Positions 34,395-45,594 of a stretch of DNA of 64,000 bases are shown piece by piece (the first letter of the stretch is position 1; each line of letters begins with the position of its first letter). The DNA lies in contig CM055738.1 in NCBI GenBank assembly GCA_029465975.1, positions 3,818,954 to 3,882,953 of the forward strand. Reading direction: 5' to 3'. Source of the DNA: Dallia pectoralis (Eukaryota; Chordata; Actinopteri; Esociformes; Umbridae). The translations under genes and the position numbers were made by a program. The notes under the pieces were generated by a model. That model ran no database searches. It was not told the DNA's origin and was given only the letters and a program-made list of their open reading frames with translations.

Positions 34395-35195
34395 CAGATC
34401 TTAAAGCCATGTGTCACACACATATCCTACTCCTCTTCTGTTCTTCTGGTGATGTAGAGCTCAACCCTGGCCCTAAAATATCTAGTGCCATCCCCAAGCG
34501 ATCTCTTTCACTGACTTCTGCGATCGTAAAAGTTTTGGGTATATGCACATTAATATTAGCAGTCGACTTCCTAAACTTACAGCTCTCGCACACTCAGCCA
34601 ACCATGACATCCTTGCTGTGTCCGAATCCTGGCATAGGAAGTCTGTCAATCCCTCAGAAATAACGATCCTCTACTATAATCTTCCGCAAAGATAGAGCTA
34701 CCAAGGGTGGTGGAGTAATAATCTACTGCAGAGATAAGCCACAGAGCTCAGTCATCCTTTACAGGTCTGTACCCAAGCAGTTTGAGCTGCTACTTGTAAA
34801 AATGCATCTCTCTGGCTATAACTGTTGCTGCCTGTTACAGACCCCCCTCAGCCCTGTACAGTGCACTAGACTCCATATGTGAACTGATTGCCCCCCACTG
34901 AGTTGTTATTCCTTGGGCACATAAACTGGGATATGCTTAACCCCCCAGTCACTTTACTTTCTAAGCTTGATGCACCTACCATGTTTAACTTCAAATCAGA
35001 AACCATGGTGACCCTCATAGATGTTGCCCTGACTAGCTTGCCCTTTAAATATACCTCCACAGTTTTCAACCAGGATCTCAGTGATCACTGCCCCTAATGG
35101 GACCAGGTTTAAACGACCACCCCGTATCTCTGTCAGATGCTGTTTAAAATACATTCTAAACGACCTAATCTCGATATATTGGGTGAACATTTAGA
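34395..35195 (+). mobile_element. LINE 5' fragment: 2A-like motif and APE-type endonuclease remains
   Basis: The + strand frame from 34409 reads a short leader ending CSSGDVELNPGP (D at about 34451), exactly the D-V-E-x-N-P-G-P consensus of 2A-like recoding peptides, which are known from APE-type non-LTR elements of animals. Downstream, in changing frames with stops, are endonuclease-type stretches: KDRATKGGGVIIYCRDK, LLLVKMHLSGYNCCCLLQTP and, near 35085, DLSDHCP. The element is broken by several stops and frameshifts. A second fragment of the same family is at 26985-27260. Confidence 0.7.
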
Positions 35196-36389
35196 TCAGT
35201 GGTGGCCCATGGGCCAAATCTGGCCCTCGAGGCTAAAATTAAAATAGGCTGCTAAACATAATATTAGTTGTTTTCTATTGTCCAGGATAAAAATACACCT
35301 GACAGAAACTAATGATATTAGTAACAACTTACCGATTTTTGAATCGTCTGTATATTATTATCTTACATTGGTTAGACCTTACGACTCCCAGCCTGCATTT
35401 AAATGTAAACAAACATGGCTGCGCGCACACACACACACATACATGTATGTATCTAAAATAGCTTAACTTCATCACTAAAACCTTAAAAAAAATGATTTAC
35501 ACTGATGACATGTGTCTTATTACCAAGTATGCAGAAATCGGAATGTATTATTTGTCATAAGCATTTCAAAATATTTGAATAAGAAAATAAATGATTACCA
35601 TACAAATGATTACCAAACAGTTAGCTTGTTTATTGATACAAGTGCACCTTTCACGCATGTATACATTCACATCATCTTTGACAGTTCCTCATTAGTCAGA
35701 ACAATATCCGTAATCAGGAATCAGCACTCAGTCCTGATGGCGTTCAGCTAATTCTCCAGTTTTAAATAATCTTCACAATTATGTAAAAGTTGACATCATA
35801 GGGTTAACCTTAGATATAACCAAACCAGCTAACGTCAATGCATCTACTACAGTTCGTCTAAACAACCAACATTCACAAAAAAAGTTGTTTTAGAAAAAAT
35901 ATGTTCACATCCCATTAGGGGGGTTGGGTAAATGATAACTGTTACTGTGTAAAATGGGGTAAACACTGCAAAAGAGCATATTACAATATACAATCGAGCA
36001 ATGCAAATAGCATGCTAAACGTTTTACCCATTACATGAGTTGATGCATTGACTGCTACGCGCTGACTAGTAGTATCTAGCCAAAGTAGATGCTATGACGT
36101 AAACCCCTACAAGTCTTTAGATAATATTCAGGTTGTCTTTTAAAATTGCTTTAGCTACGTTACTCTTGGTAGTCTTTAATTAAGAAGGTTAAGAAGATTT
36201 GAGAAATTTGACTACCAATCTACCAATATTTGCATAGCAAAGTTTTCTATATGGTTTCCTGATGTTACTAAAATGTACGTGTTCTGAAGTTATTTTTTGT
36301 TAAAACTACTTTAAGCTAATGGAAAAAAATATTTTTGGGGCTGATTTAAAATAGGACAGGACAGAACCAAAATATACCCAATTAATTAT
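35196..36389. other. AT-rich spacer
   Basis: CAGTGGTGGCCCATGGGCCA at 35200 resembles the end of a hAT-like fish repeat, but no partner end was found. Otherwise no gene or structured repeat was recognised. Confidence 0.35.
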
Positions 36390-36527
36390 TTAATCCTCCA
36401 TTTGTAATGAGAGCTACACATGTTGAGGTCCTCCTGCTTGGTCCTGTGTGTGACCCTGTCAGGTCAGCCTTCTGACAAACTCTGGGCTCTGGCTCACTTT
36501 ATATCCTTGATTGCTCTGTGCCAAGTT

Positions 36528-36567
<40 letters not shown>

Positions 36568-36600
36568 CAGTGCATAATTATTCATGTGTATCTAAAATGC
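36390..36600 (-). pseudogene. Orphan TAAR promoter/5'UTR with start codon then stop
   Basis: Collinear with the 5' region of the 38.7-kb receptor: TATA-like GGATATAAAGTG at 36495-36506, one 38-bp element at about 36436-36474, then CATTACAAATGGAGGAT. The ATG (36399-36401) is followed by codons for Glu and Asp, as in the MED start of the paralogues, and immediately by TAA (36390-36392). The sequence below 36390 has no receptor similarity. It is thus a TAAR gene whose body was lost, with homology continuing upstream to about 37245. Confidence 0.8.
36529..36562. repeat. (CA)n microsatellite in TAAR upstream block
   Basis: About 16 CA units just upstream of the orphan TATA-like box. (CA)n tracts occupy the same place before the receptors at 39863-39884, 48967-49022, 51995-52012 and 57727-57745. 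Confidence 0.9.
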
Positions 36601-37044
36601 CCATATAAACAAAAGCCTTTGTTCAGTTAAAATTACCTTATTATTTTACTTCAGGTTTGCCCTAAAAACAGTAAAAACCTCTGCAAATTTTTAAATTCAT
36701 TACATTTAAAAAACGTTTGCATTTGTTTGTTTTTTCATTTTTGACACTAACCTTTTGATTTTTAACAAACTTTTGTGTGGCTTTGGAAAACAAGCCGTGA
36801 ACCATGAAAACAACACGAATACTGGTTTAAATCAAATTGCTGAATGTAGCGACTTACAAAATCAATAAAAACAGCAACACGTATCAACAACATAACACTC
36901 ACTTACATGTACATGTTACATGAAATAATCATAAGAAAAGTGGTGACATTTCCCAGGGACTTAAATAACAAACCTGATAATCGCACATTTTCCCCAGCTT
37001 TGTATTATCAAAATAGACCCAACCCGAAATGTAAGGCTCTCTAA

Positions 37045-37480
37045 CAATGTCACGAGTGGTGAGGGTTTTGTTTCCACACGGGACTATTAGGGTGGTGCAC
37101 GGCTGCAGTGTCACATTAGTGTTGTTTACATTCGGTACACGGCTGCTAGCTGTTAGTCATTAGTTGGGCTATAAAGGGTTGCTAGCAAGTTATCAGATTT
37201 GCTTAGCATTATTCCAAGTCACGAGTGTTATAGAGGTGAGTGCGTGTATATATTGCTGTGGTTGTTTTGAACGTATTATTATTAGACGCGATATGCGCAA
37301 TTTTGATTTCATTGCAACAGTTAGCGTTTTTGACGTTTATGGTTTGTTTTACTTTGGTTGTTTGATAAACCTGTTTAAAACGGATATACGCTCTGCATTA
37401 TACGTACTGCACTACACCGGCCACTGAACGTGACAAACAGCCCTGTGTGGAAACATAAACTCACCACTCGCAACAGTCCT
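37045..37480. mobile_element. Candidate inverted-repeat element in TAAR upstream block
   Basis: CACGAGTGGTGAGGGTTTTG at about 37050 pairs with an imperfect inverse near 37445-37480 (CTGTGTGGAAACATAAACTC then ACCACTCG), giving inverted repeats of roughly 30 bp. The left part (to about 37245) also occurs at 40115-40330 without the right end, so either the element was truncated there or the pairing is fortuitous. No target duplication identified. Confidence 0.35.
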
Positions 37481-38741
37481 GAAGTAACTCTGTTAACCAC
37501 TTCTTGACAGGGCCCCTGACCTCAATTTCCGCCTAAAATGACTCACCCCAATCTAAATGGATATTGCTCTGGAACAGAACCATGTAGGAATATTTGGTAA
37601 AGGGGTTTTAAAAGAAAACAGTCTGATTTTTGTGGAAAGGTTCAATTAATTAAGGATAATGTAACACTATCTGGCATGGTTTCAGCTGACTTTCAATGAT
37701 TCCAAGGACAGACCAGTACTGACCCAACTTAGCTCACACAGACAACATGCATTAGGATAAATGATGCCCTGACCCAGGTGAAGTGTTAGTAGGAAACACA
37801 AGAAAGCAACATCACAGCAAGAAGATTTGACATGTGCTGTTTATGTGATAAATAACGCATTCTTAATGTGAGTTACACTTGGACCAACAGCAAAGATGAC
37901 AGATCTGATTCAGTGGAGGTCAGGCAAAATAAAATAATAGTTAATTTGACTAGACTACAGAAATAGATCAATATCTATCCTTTCACATTTGGTGTCCAAG
38001 CTGCACTGTAAACAGATCTGATGTGATTGGTCAATTGAAAAAGCAGCATTTCTGTGTAGATACAGCCACTGTGTGCCAATTGAGCTGATCAAGGGGAGTA
38101 ATAAAGGACATAGACTAAATCACAATAGCCTATGTCATTTAGGCTGGAGCTGCCTTTATTACAGACACAGGATGTAGAATATTCACAAACTGTTCACCAT
38201 TAAATAATATGGAACAATTTGGAATAAATATCCCAGAATCATTACAGTGTCTCCAGTATTGAGTGTACATTGCTACAGCATGTTCTGGTCATTACAATCC
38301 ATTCAAATCATTCTGTATTACAATCAGGTGTCTGACACCCAGATATACATAATGTTACAGTATTGTTACAGGTTAAGAATAGCAATTGCTAATAATATGA
38401 GTATAATATAAATTGTGTTGGTCACAAATAGAAATAAAACATAGGAACTATAAAATCCCTTATTTCCAAGTTCAAATCTGATTAACTATTTATCTTTAAA
38501 AACATGGAAATATTTAAGTGTACAATCCTTTTTCATTTTCCGGTCATTCCAATCTAGTCAAAACATTCATTTTCAGCATCAAGTGTCAGTGTTGATATAG
38601 AATGTCAGAAATGTATGGCATGACAAAAACAATTGCAAAAACAATAGGTTTCCTCCTGACAGAGAAATCCAAAATATAGCATTATTATAGAAACTATTTA
38701 AAATGAAAGTTGGGCTTTACAGAAATTAAAACTAGGAATTA
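37481..38741. repeat. Duplicated upstream tail and TAAR 3'-flank block, fourth copy
   Basis: 37600-37680 (AAAACAGTCTGATTTTTGTG, GGTTCAATTAATTAAGGATA) is repeated at 40336-40405. From about 37685 the 3'-flank block follows: TTTCAATGATTCCAAGGACA, CATGCATTAGGATAAATGAT, AGCAACATCACAGCAAGAAG, CTGATGTGATTGGTCAATTG. Confidence 0.6.
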
Positions 38742-39698
38742 TTAATGCCTTATTTTCAGAGATAAAATGTTTTTTGCTGTAACTTTAAACCATGGATAAA
38801 AAAATGCATAAATTAATGGATTAATCAGTGAATTAACAAGAGGCAGAAATGTGATGATATAAGTTGCTAAAATGGAACTTGGAGCGAATTTAACAACTAC
38901 ATAAATTAATGGATTCCAAAAAATCACGTAGTTTAAAACCACAATACCTAGAGTTTTTGCTGCTTTTTTTTCAGACTTATTTGCCCGTAGAGTTTTAACA
39001 CCAGGCACATTGGCTAACGCATTTGAATATATCTTTCTGGCCTGTGATCTGGCTACTACAAATATTTTTAAATAAAGTATTATAATAATAGAAAATGGCA
39101 CAAAAAGAGAAATTGCAGAGTCAATTATTCTGGGCAAGAAATCTCCGTCAGCAAAAAAACATTCTTTAAAACAACGATTGGGAAACTGTACATTTGTGTG
39201 TGTGTCCATAACATAAGCATCATTTATTACACAACAAAACCAGGTCATGAATATGCAATACTTAGTTCTTCTTATTGTAATTTTTGAATGGTACACTAAA
39301 GGATCACACACAGCAACATAACGATCAATAGATATCAAGACCAAATTGCCGAGTGATGAAAGATTACATAAAACAATTACAAAGAGAAGAAATGCACAGA
39401 AATAACCCCCATTAACCCAGCATGGTTCCATTATTGCTACAGTCATCGCTGGCATCACAATGAGTCCCACCAGGAAATCTGAAACAGCCAGAGAGAGGAT
39501 GAGCAGGTTGGTTGGAGTCTGGAGCTGTTTCAATTGAGAGATGGAGATGATCACCAGTAGGTTCAAAAATGCAATGATTGCTGATATAATTGATAAGAAA
39601 ATGTACAGTGATACATAAATAAAGGTTGATATTGAAGCATTTCTGCAAGAAGAGTTTCTGTCTTGAAAACAGTATTGAGCATCGTTGTAATCCTCCAT
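38742..39698 (-). CDS. TAAR-type olfactory GPCR, intact (318 aa)
   Basis: Intact single-exon receptor starting MEDYNDAQYC. Landmarks: NSS at 15-17, first intracellular loop SQLKQLQ, LAVSDFL, Cys3.25 at 101, Ile at 108 (3.32), DRY at 125-127 with CDPL, NRCFKEC in the second extracellular loop, Asp at 193 (5.42), Pro5.50 at 201, KKAAKTLGIVV at TM6 start, FWNP, and TM7 NSLINPLIYAFFYPWF. Ile at 3.32 is hydrophobic where paralogues have Ser, Thr or Asn, so the binding pocket should differ. Upstream DNA carries two 38-bp elements, a TATA-like box and a (CA)n tract. The promoter has a near-identical orphan copy at 36390-36600. Expected role: olfactory amine receptor (family knowledge). Confidence 0.95.
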   Translation of the reverse strand: MEDYNDAQYCFQDRNSSCRNASISTFIYVSLYIFLSIISAIIAFLNLLVIISISQLKQLQTPTNLLILSLAVSDFLVGLIVMPAMTVAIMEPCWVNGGYFCAFLLFVIVLCNLSSLGNLVLISIDRYVAVCDPLVYHSKITIRRTKYCIFMTWFCCVINDAYVMDTHTNVQFPNRCFKECFFADGDFLPRIIDSAISLFVPFSIIIILYLKIFVVARSQARKIYSNALANVPGVKTLRANKSEKKAAKTLGIVVLNYVIFWNPLIYVVVKFAPSSILATYIITFLPLVNSLINPLIYAFFYPWFKVTAKNILSLKIRH

Positions 39699-39724
39699 CC
39701 GTAATAAAATGTGAACATAATTGT

Positions 39725-39810
39725 CCTTCTGCTTGGTCCTGTGTGTGACCCTGTCAGGTCAGCCTTCTGCTTGGTCCTGTGTGTGGCCCTGTCAGGTCAG
39801 CCTTCTGACA
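39725..39810. repeat. 38-bp 5'UTR element, two tandem copies
   Basis: Two units GGTCCTGTGTGTG(A/G)CCCTGT + CAGGTCAGCCTTCTG between the ATG at 39698 and the TATA-like box at 39829-39840. Confidence 0.88.
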
Positions 39811-39828
39811 AACTCTGAGCTCTGGCAC

Positions 39829-39840
39829 ACATTATATCCT
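39829..39840 (-). promoter_or_regulatory. TATA-like box of the 38.7-kb TAAR
   Basis: - strand AGGATATAATGTG about 135 bases upstream of the ATG, followed upstream by CCAAGTTTCTC and a (CA)n tract as in the paralogues. Confidence 0.4.
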
Positions 39841-39899
39841 TGATTGCTCTGTACCAAGTTTCTCACACACACACACACACAAACCAGTGCTGTGGAGTG

Positions 39900-41440
39900 G
39901 AATTTGCATAATTATTAATGTGTATCTAAAATGCCCATATAAACAAAAACCTTTGTTCAGTTAATATTACCTAATTATTTTACTTCAGCTTGGCCATAAA
40001 AACAGTAAAAACCTCTGCAAATTTTAAAATTCATTACATGTAAAAAACGTTTGCATTTGCATTTTCCCCAGCTTTGTATTATCAAAATAGACCCAACCCG
40101 AAATGTAAGGCGTGCACCCCTCTAACAATGTCACGAGTGGTGAGGGTTTTGTTTCCACACGGGACTATTAGGGTGGTGCACGGCTGCAGTGTCACATTGG
40201 TGTTGTTTACATTCGGTATACGGCTGCTAGCTGTTAGTCATTAGTTGGGCTATAAAGGGTTGCTAGCAAGTTATCAGATTTGCTTAGCATTATTCCAAGT
40301 CACGAGTGTTATAGAGGTGAGTGCGTGCATACGTACACAGAAAACAGTCTGAATTTTGTGGAAAGGTTCAATTAATTAAGGATAATGTAACACACAATAT
40401 CTGGCATGAGCTAAAACAAAAAAATATATATGTTTTTTTTTTTCATGTTTCAGTGATTTGGAAAATTTATATCTCAGTAGGTCTCAGCATTATGACAGTC
40501 TTTGTTTCAAATCTCTAGCTCGTTCAACGACCGAGATAGTTATTTTATTGAGAGCTGGTCTTTTTTCTCTTCAGTCTAGTGAGTGAGGCAATCAGTTCCT
40601 ACACGTTCAGATTACTATGTAGACGAATGGGAGCAAAGCCCTATGGGAAATTAAGTCTTTACCTTCGATAAGGAAGTGAGTTTTCATGGAGGCTGCCGTT
40701 TTTGAGTGAAACAGACAGACTTCAATTTTGTAAACGTCTATTCTCGCCTGAATATGGATTATTATGGATTACTAAGGGCCATAAACGATGCTAATAAAAT
40801 CCCTGGGAATATAGGAAAAGAAAAACGATCGACTTTGGCTGATGTAAGTACAATATTATCGTATATTATCGCTATGGTTAAAAAGTGTTTACAATAATGA
40901 TGACGTCATCGTCACCATTAGCAGTCCTTTCAATTGCTAATAAAACTGTCTGTTTTTTAGCTATTTTAAAACAGAATATGTCCCTGCCGCGATCCCTGCC
41001 CGCGAGCGACGGCCGGTCCCTGCAGGTGAATCACAGCCGGTCAGGACAAAAAAAATCGAAATGCCGCCTTCAGGGCTGAAGCCGCCGCTGAGTAGACACC
41101 CAGCAGGACCAACTCTATTTAGTTTCCTGGGTATTTTGTCACTTTGCGTTGTTTTACGTTACATCCAATAGCCTGTTGAGTGTTTGTTGCTGTTGTTGCC
41201 AAAAGACATAACAATTCATGTTGGCTAAAGTGTCCATAACATTTTTTTGTTACAAAATGTAAATTCATTGAACTGTAAAGTATCATTTGTTTTTTGCAAA
41301 AAAGCTTTAAAGTTGCTACAAAATAAAGTCACATGAAGGTCACATTTTTAAAAGTCAACACTTTTCACTGAATTTAAAGCTATAGAAATGTGTAAACTGA
41401 CAAATCTTCCTGTTCTTTGTATGAAAATGCTTTCAATTAT
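39900..41440. other. Duplicated upstream segment and unassigned GC-richer stretch
   Basis: 39900-40410 duplicates 36560-37245 plus 37600-37680. 40500-41100 has a GC-rich part (CCCGCGAGCGACGGCCGGTC) and a small open frame at 40706-40897 with a donor-like GTAAGT soon after LADV; it has no recognised similarity and I do not call it a gene. Confidence 0.4.
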
Positions 41441-42194
41441 CCCAGGAACTGCATTGACCTGGCAAAACATTCCAACGCAACTTCCACAGCAAACATGTTA
41501 ATATGAATAAATGGCTCTATGCCCCTGGTTTAAGTTAGTAGGAAAAACTAAAAAGCAACATCACAGCAAGGTGATTTTATATACTGTATATGTGATAAAT
41601 AGCGCTTACTCAATGTGAGTTACACATTAACGAACAGCAAAGATGACATTTCTCTATATGCTGATAATGTTCTCAGTCCACTAACAAATGACTGAACAGA
41701 GGTTGGGCCAAACAAAAGATAACTACAGAACTACATTCTTGACCGTAAACAAATAGGATGTGATTGGTCAATGAAAAAGCTCTCTTTCAGTGTAGATATA
41801 ACCACTGTGACCCAATAAAGCTAAAAAGGTGATGATAAACAATACAGACGTATTCCCAATGGCCACTGTAGATGAATGTGGCTTTCTTACAGACTCAGAA
41901 AATAGATATTGAATTATTACAAACAATTTATCATTAAATTATAACAGGAACAGTTTGGGATATTTATTCTTACATTTTTACAGTTCTGTCATTATTACGT
42001 GTACATTCACATGTCATGAACAGGTCATTTCAATCCAGTCAAAACATTCTGTATCAACATCAGATTCATGTGATCACAACAGATGATAAGTTATGTCATG
42101 AAAAAAATAAAACAGTTGCAATAAACAGCATTACATACTGAATACATACTGAATCTGACTAATGTTGGTAATATAAAGAAACTAAACAGAGAAT
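41441..42194. repeat. TAAR 3'-flank block, fifth copy
   Basis: AACTTCCACAGCAAACATGT, AAAAGCAACATCACAGCAAG, GTGAGTTACACATTAACGAA and GATATAACCACTGTGACCCA in the same order as in the other copies. Confidence 0.65.
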
Positions 42195-43025
42195 TTATAA
42201 ATGTCTACATTTCAAAATGTTTTTAGCTGTCACTTTGAACCAAGGATAAAAGAAAGCATAAATTATTGGATTAATTAAGGAATTAACAAGCGGCAGGAAA
42301 GTTATTACAAATGCTGGTACATTGGAACTTGGAGCTAATAAAACAAATACATAAATTAATGGATTCCAAAAAATTACTATTACTGCAAATATTTTCAAAT
42401 AAAGTATTATAATAATAGAAAACGGGATGACAAGGGAAAATGCAGTGTCAATTGTTCTGACTAAGAAGTCTCCTTTGGCAAAAAAACATTCTTCAATACA
42501 CCTACTGGGTACCTGTATATTTATGTGTGTTTCCGTAACAAAAGCATCATTTATAACACAACAAAACCAGTTAATGAAAATACAACACACAGTTCTTCTG
42601 ATTGGAATTTTTGAATGATACACTAATGGATCACTCACAGCAACATAACGATCAATAGATATCAAGACCAAATTGCAGAGTGACGAAGTAGAACTTAAAA
42701 TATTGACAAACAGAAGCAACGCACAATAATATCTCCCAAGAACCCAGCATGGTTCCATTATTGCTGCAGTCATCGCTGGTATCACAATGAGTCCCACCAG
42801 GAGATCTGACACAGCCAGAGAGAGGATGAGCAGGTTGGTTGGAGTGTGGAGATGCTTGAAGTGAGAGATGGAGATGATCACCAGTAGGTTCAAAAAAGCA
42901 ATAGCCGCTGAAATAATTGATATTAAAACATACAGGGTTACATAAATAACGGTTGATATTGAAGTCTTTCTGCAAGAAGAGTTTCTGTCTTGATAACAGT
43001 ATTGAGCATCATTGTAATCCTCCAT
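42195..43025 (-). pseudogene. TAAR with in-frame loss of ICL3 and most of TM6 (276 aa)
   Basis: The frame is open from MEDYNDAQYC to the usual C-terminus, but LYLKIFAV of the TM5 end is followed directly by IVIFWNP of late TM6. About 43 codons (some 129 bp) are missing in frame, covering the third intracellular loop (ARSQARK...KSERKAAKT) and the cytoplasmic half of TM6, which contact the G protein in this family. TM3 has Asn at 3.32; Asp5.42 (TIDTAFSLVIP) and NSLINPIIYAFFYPWF are kept. The second intracellular loop reads AVSDP instead of AVCDP. The remaining helix would be too short to span the membrane, so a non-functional product is likely although the reading frame is intact. Confidence 0.85.
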
Positions 43026-43050
43026 TTGTAATAAATAGTTAAACCCTCAG

Positions 43051-43128
43051 GTCCTCCTCCTGCTTGGTCCTGTGTGTGACCCTGTCAGGTCCTCCTCCTG
43101 CTTGTGTGACCCTGTCAGGTCAACCTTC
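43051..43128. repeat. 38-bp 5'UTR element, one full and one shortened copy
   Basis: GGTCCTGTGTGTGACCCTGT + CAGGTCCTCCTCCTGCTT, then a unit lacking GGTCCTGTG. It precedes a TATA-like GGATAAAAAGTG at 43151-43162. Confidence 0.8.
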
Positions 43129-43591
43129 TGAAAGACTCTGAGCTCTGGCTCACTTTTTATCCTAGATTGCTGTGTACCAAGTTTCTCTTGTGCACACACC
43201 CACAGACACACCAGTGCTGGGAATAGACTTGTATACTTGTAGGTAAACGTACTAAATAAGAACTTTCGGGTCACACAGATATAATGCTGGCACAGGTGAC
43301 CGATGGACAAAAAGGTGACTTGTTGAGTCTTAGGGGAATAGGGCAGAGACACAACCTGTGGTCAATATGTGTTAATGTGTGGGTCCAGATTCTATTCCAT
43401 ATTAAGACCTCTCACGGAAATCACAATATAAACTGAACTAAATAATAGGTGTAACGTGAGCTGTAACACATTTGACAAGCTGAAATAAAAAAATCTATGC
43501 CACATGTACAATAACTTTAACATTGTAACAACCAGTCATTGTCAGGAACTTTAACCCATTAACAATTAACATTATTAACAACGGTAAAAAC

Positions 43592-44005
43592 TAGGGATGT
43601 CCAGATCCGATTAAGTGATCGGAAATCGGGCCCGATCACGTGGTTTCAGACTCGATCGGAATCGGATGTTACCCCCCGATCAGGACTCGGATATCTATGT
43701 ATATATATTCTCATTATTTTTTTAACACATCTATAGTTATGCGGTGGCGCAAAGTTAGACCCTTTTGACTCCACACATAAAAAGCAACGCGTGCGGCATG
43801 ACATCACTTTGTTGCAGAGATGCTATTGGTTAAATGCCAGCAAAGTAGAACACGGAAGCAGCTTGAAGCGGAACGCGCGAGTATGTCTGTGGTCTGGAGG
43901 TAATTAAATTAAATATAAGTATCAGATCGGGACTCGGTATCGGTAGATACTCAAAATGAAATGACTCGGACTCGAGGGCAAAATAACCTTATCAGGACAT
44001 CCCTA
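43592..44005. mobile_element. hAT MITE, 414 bp, with perfect 8-bp target duplication
   Basis: Ends TAGGGATGTCC at 43592 and GGACATCCCTA at 44005 (11-bp inverted repeat), flanked by identical 8-bp GTAAAAAC at 43584-43591 and 44006-44013, the size hAT elements produce. The interior has CGATCGGAATCGG / CGGGACTCGGTATCGG-type sub-repeats and no coding capacity. Confidence 0.93.
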
Positions 44006-44439
44006 GTAAAAACCCAGGTTTAGTTAACGCTCCTCCGTCTTCTGTAACTTTTCTTACCTGTCCCTTATTTAGTTAATTTCCCATATCTGTGAGTTTCATT
44101 GTTGTTGCGTGTTCCTGATTCTTGTTTGTAAGTTTTTTGAGTTTCATTTAAAATAAAACGAAGAACAAGTTTCAGAAAATACTCTGAGTTTGCATCATCC
44201 TAATCTCAGCACTGTGACAGTCATAGAGAAGACCCTTTGTATACTGAGCACATTCCTATAGCAACGATTAACTCACAGTGCTGTACAATAACTAAAGATG
44301 ATTGGGATCCGCTTGTCCCCAATGTGTAACACAATATTGCTACTCTCTCAATTGTCCACTGTAATGAACACCATGTTAACGGTTTGATCCGTTGTTGCCA
44401 AACTCAATATTGTTGGTTAATGTCAAAATATTTTTTTTT

Positions 44440-44915
44440 TAAACTAGAATGGTGTAAGAGGATATGTTTTCAGTAATTTAACCACATGTGAGGAAGTAAC
44501 AGAAAAGAACAGTGGCTCTACAAAATATTCACCACAGATACGTTTTAATGGTCTTTTCAGCCTTAATGCAAACTCTGATGTTTGCCGTAAGCCTAACAGC
44601 ACACACCAGTCTGAAAACATTATCCCTACCGTAAAGCATGACAGTATATCCCTAAACACTTCAGAATGTATCTGACTATGTCTGTCTTTTGTCACATCAT
44701 CAATAAACTTTATTGACCCAGTGCCATTGGAAGCCATACATGCCCGTGCCTTCACACTGCCTCCACCGTGTTTTACAGATGATGCGGTATGCTTCGGATC
44801 ATGAGCCGTCCACAAACACATTTTCTTTTAATATTCTGGTACATGATTATTTTAGTTTCATCAGTCAAAATAATCCTGTTCCAGAACTGGGCTGGATTTT
44901 TACGATATGTTTTGT
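44440..44915 (-). pseudogene. Tc1-like transposase remnant
   Basis: The - strand reads KNPAQFWNRIILTDETKI (first catalytic Asp in TDE), then WTAHDPKHTASSVKHGGGSV and GTGSIKFIDDVTKDR, the middle of a Tc1-like transposase, with frameshifts. The 5' and 3' ends are lost. Part of this remnant (44580-44640) is shared with 56300-56395, so it predates duplication of the TAAR unit. Confidence 0.75.
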
Positions 44916-44934
44916 CAAAATTGTGACGAAAAGA

Positions 44935-45432
44935 GAGCTGAGCCGAAAGGCAAAGCTCTCGATCTACCGGTCAATCTTTGTTCCTACCCTCACCTATGGT
45001 CATGAAAGCTGGGTCCTGACCGAAAGAACGAGATCGCGGGTACAAGCGGCCGAAATGGCTTTTCTCAGAAAGGTGGCTGGCCTCTCCCTTAGGGATAGGG
45101 TGAGAAGCTCAGTCATCCGAGATGAACTCGGAGTAGAGCCGCTGCTCCTTTGCATAGAAAGGAGCCAGTTGAGGTGGTTCGGGCATCTTGTACGAATGCC
45201 ACCTGGGCGCCTCCCTAGAGAGGTGTTCCAGGCACGTCCAGCTGGGAGGAGACCTCGGGGAAGACACAGGACTAGGTGGAGAGATTATATCTCCACACTG
45301 GCCTGGGAATGCCTCGGGATTCCCCAGTCAGAGCTGGCTAATGTTGCCCGGGAAAGGGAAGTTTGGGGTCCCCTGCTAGAGCTGCTACCCCCGCGACCTG
45401 ACCCCGGATAAGCGGTTGAAGATGAGATGAGA
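44935..45432 (+). mobile_element. LINE reverse transcriptase C-terminal fragment, ORF still open
   Basis: Open frame of about 159 codons: LSIYRSIFVPTLTYGHESWV, then VQAAEMAFLRKVAGLSLRDR, RSQLRWFGHLVRMPPGRLPR, RRPRGRHRTRWRDYI and a final LLPPRPDPG with stop at 45409-45411. This is the C-terminal end of an abundant fish LINE (RTE-like by my recognition, not certain), followed by GAAGATGAGATGAGA as a short-repeat tail. 5'-truncated, as usual for LINE insertions; the unbroken frame suggests a fairly recent arrival. It abuts the Tc1-like remnant. Confidence 0.8.
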
Positions 45433-45594
45433 TTGTCAAAATCTAATCTGACCTTTCTAATCTTGAAGTGTATGAATGGTTTGTACCTTGTGTGAACCCT
45501 CTGTGTTTGCTCTCGTGAAGTCTTATGGTAGACGTGGATAATGATATGCCTAGCTCCTGGAGAGTGTCCATCACTTGGCTGGATGTGTTTTTTC

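Noticed and set aside
40706..40897. Small + strand open frame followed by a donor-like GTAAGT
   Set aside because: No recognisable similarity, no acceptor partner found, and the surrounding region is a patchwork of duplicated flanks.
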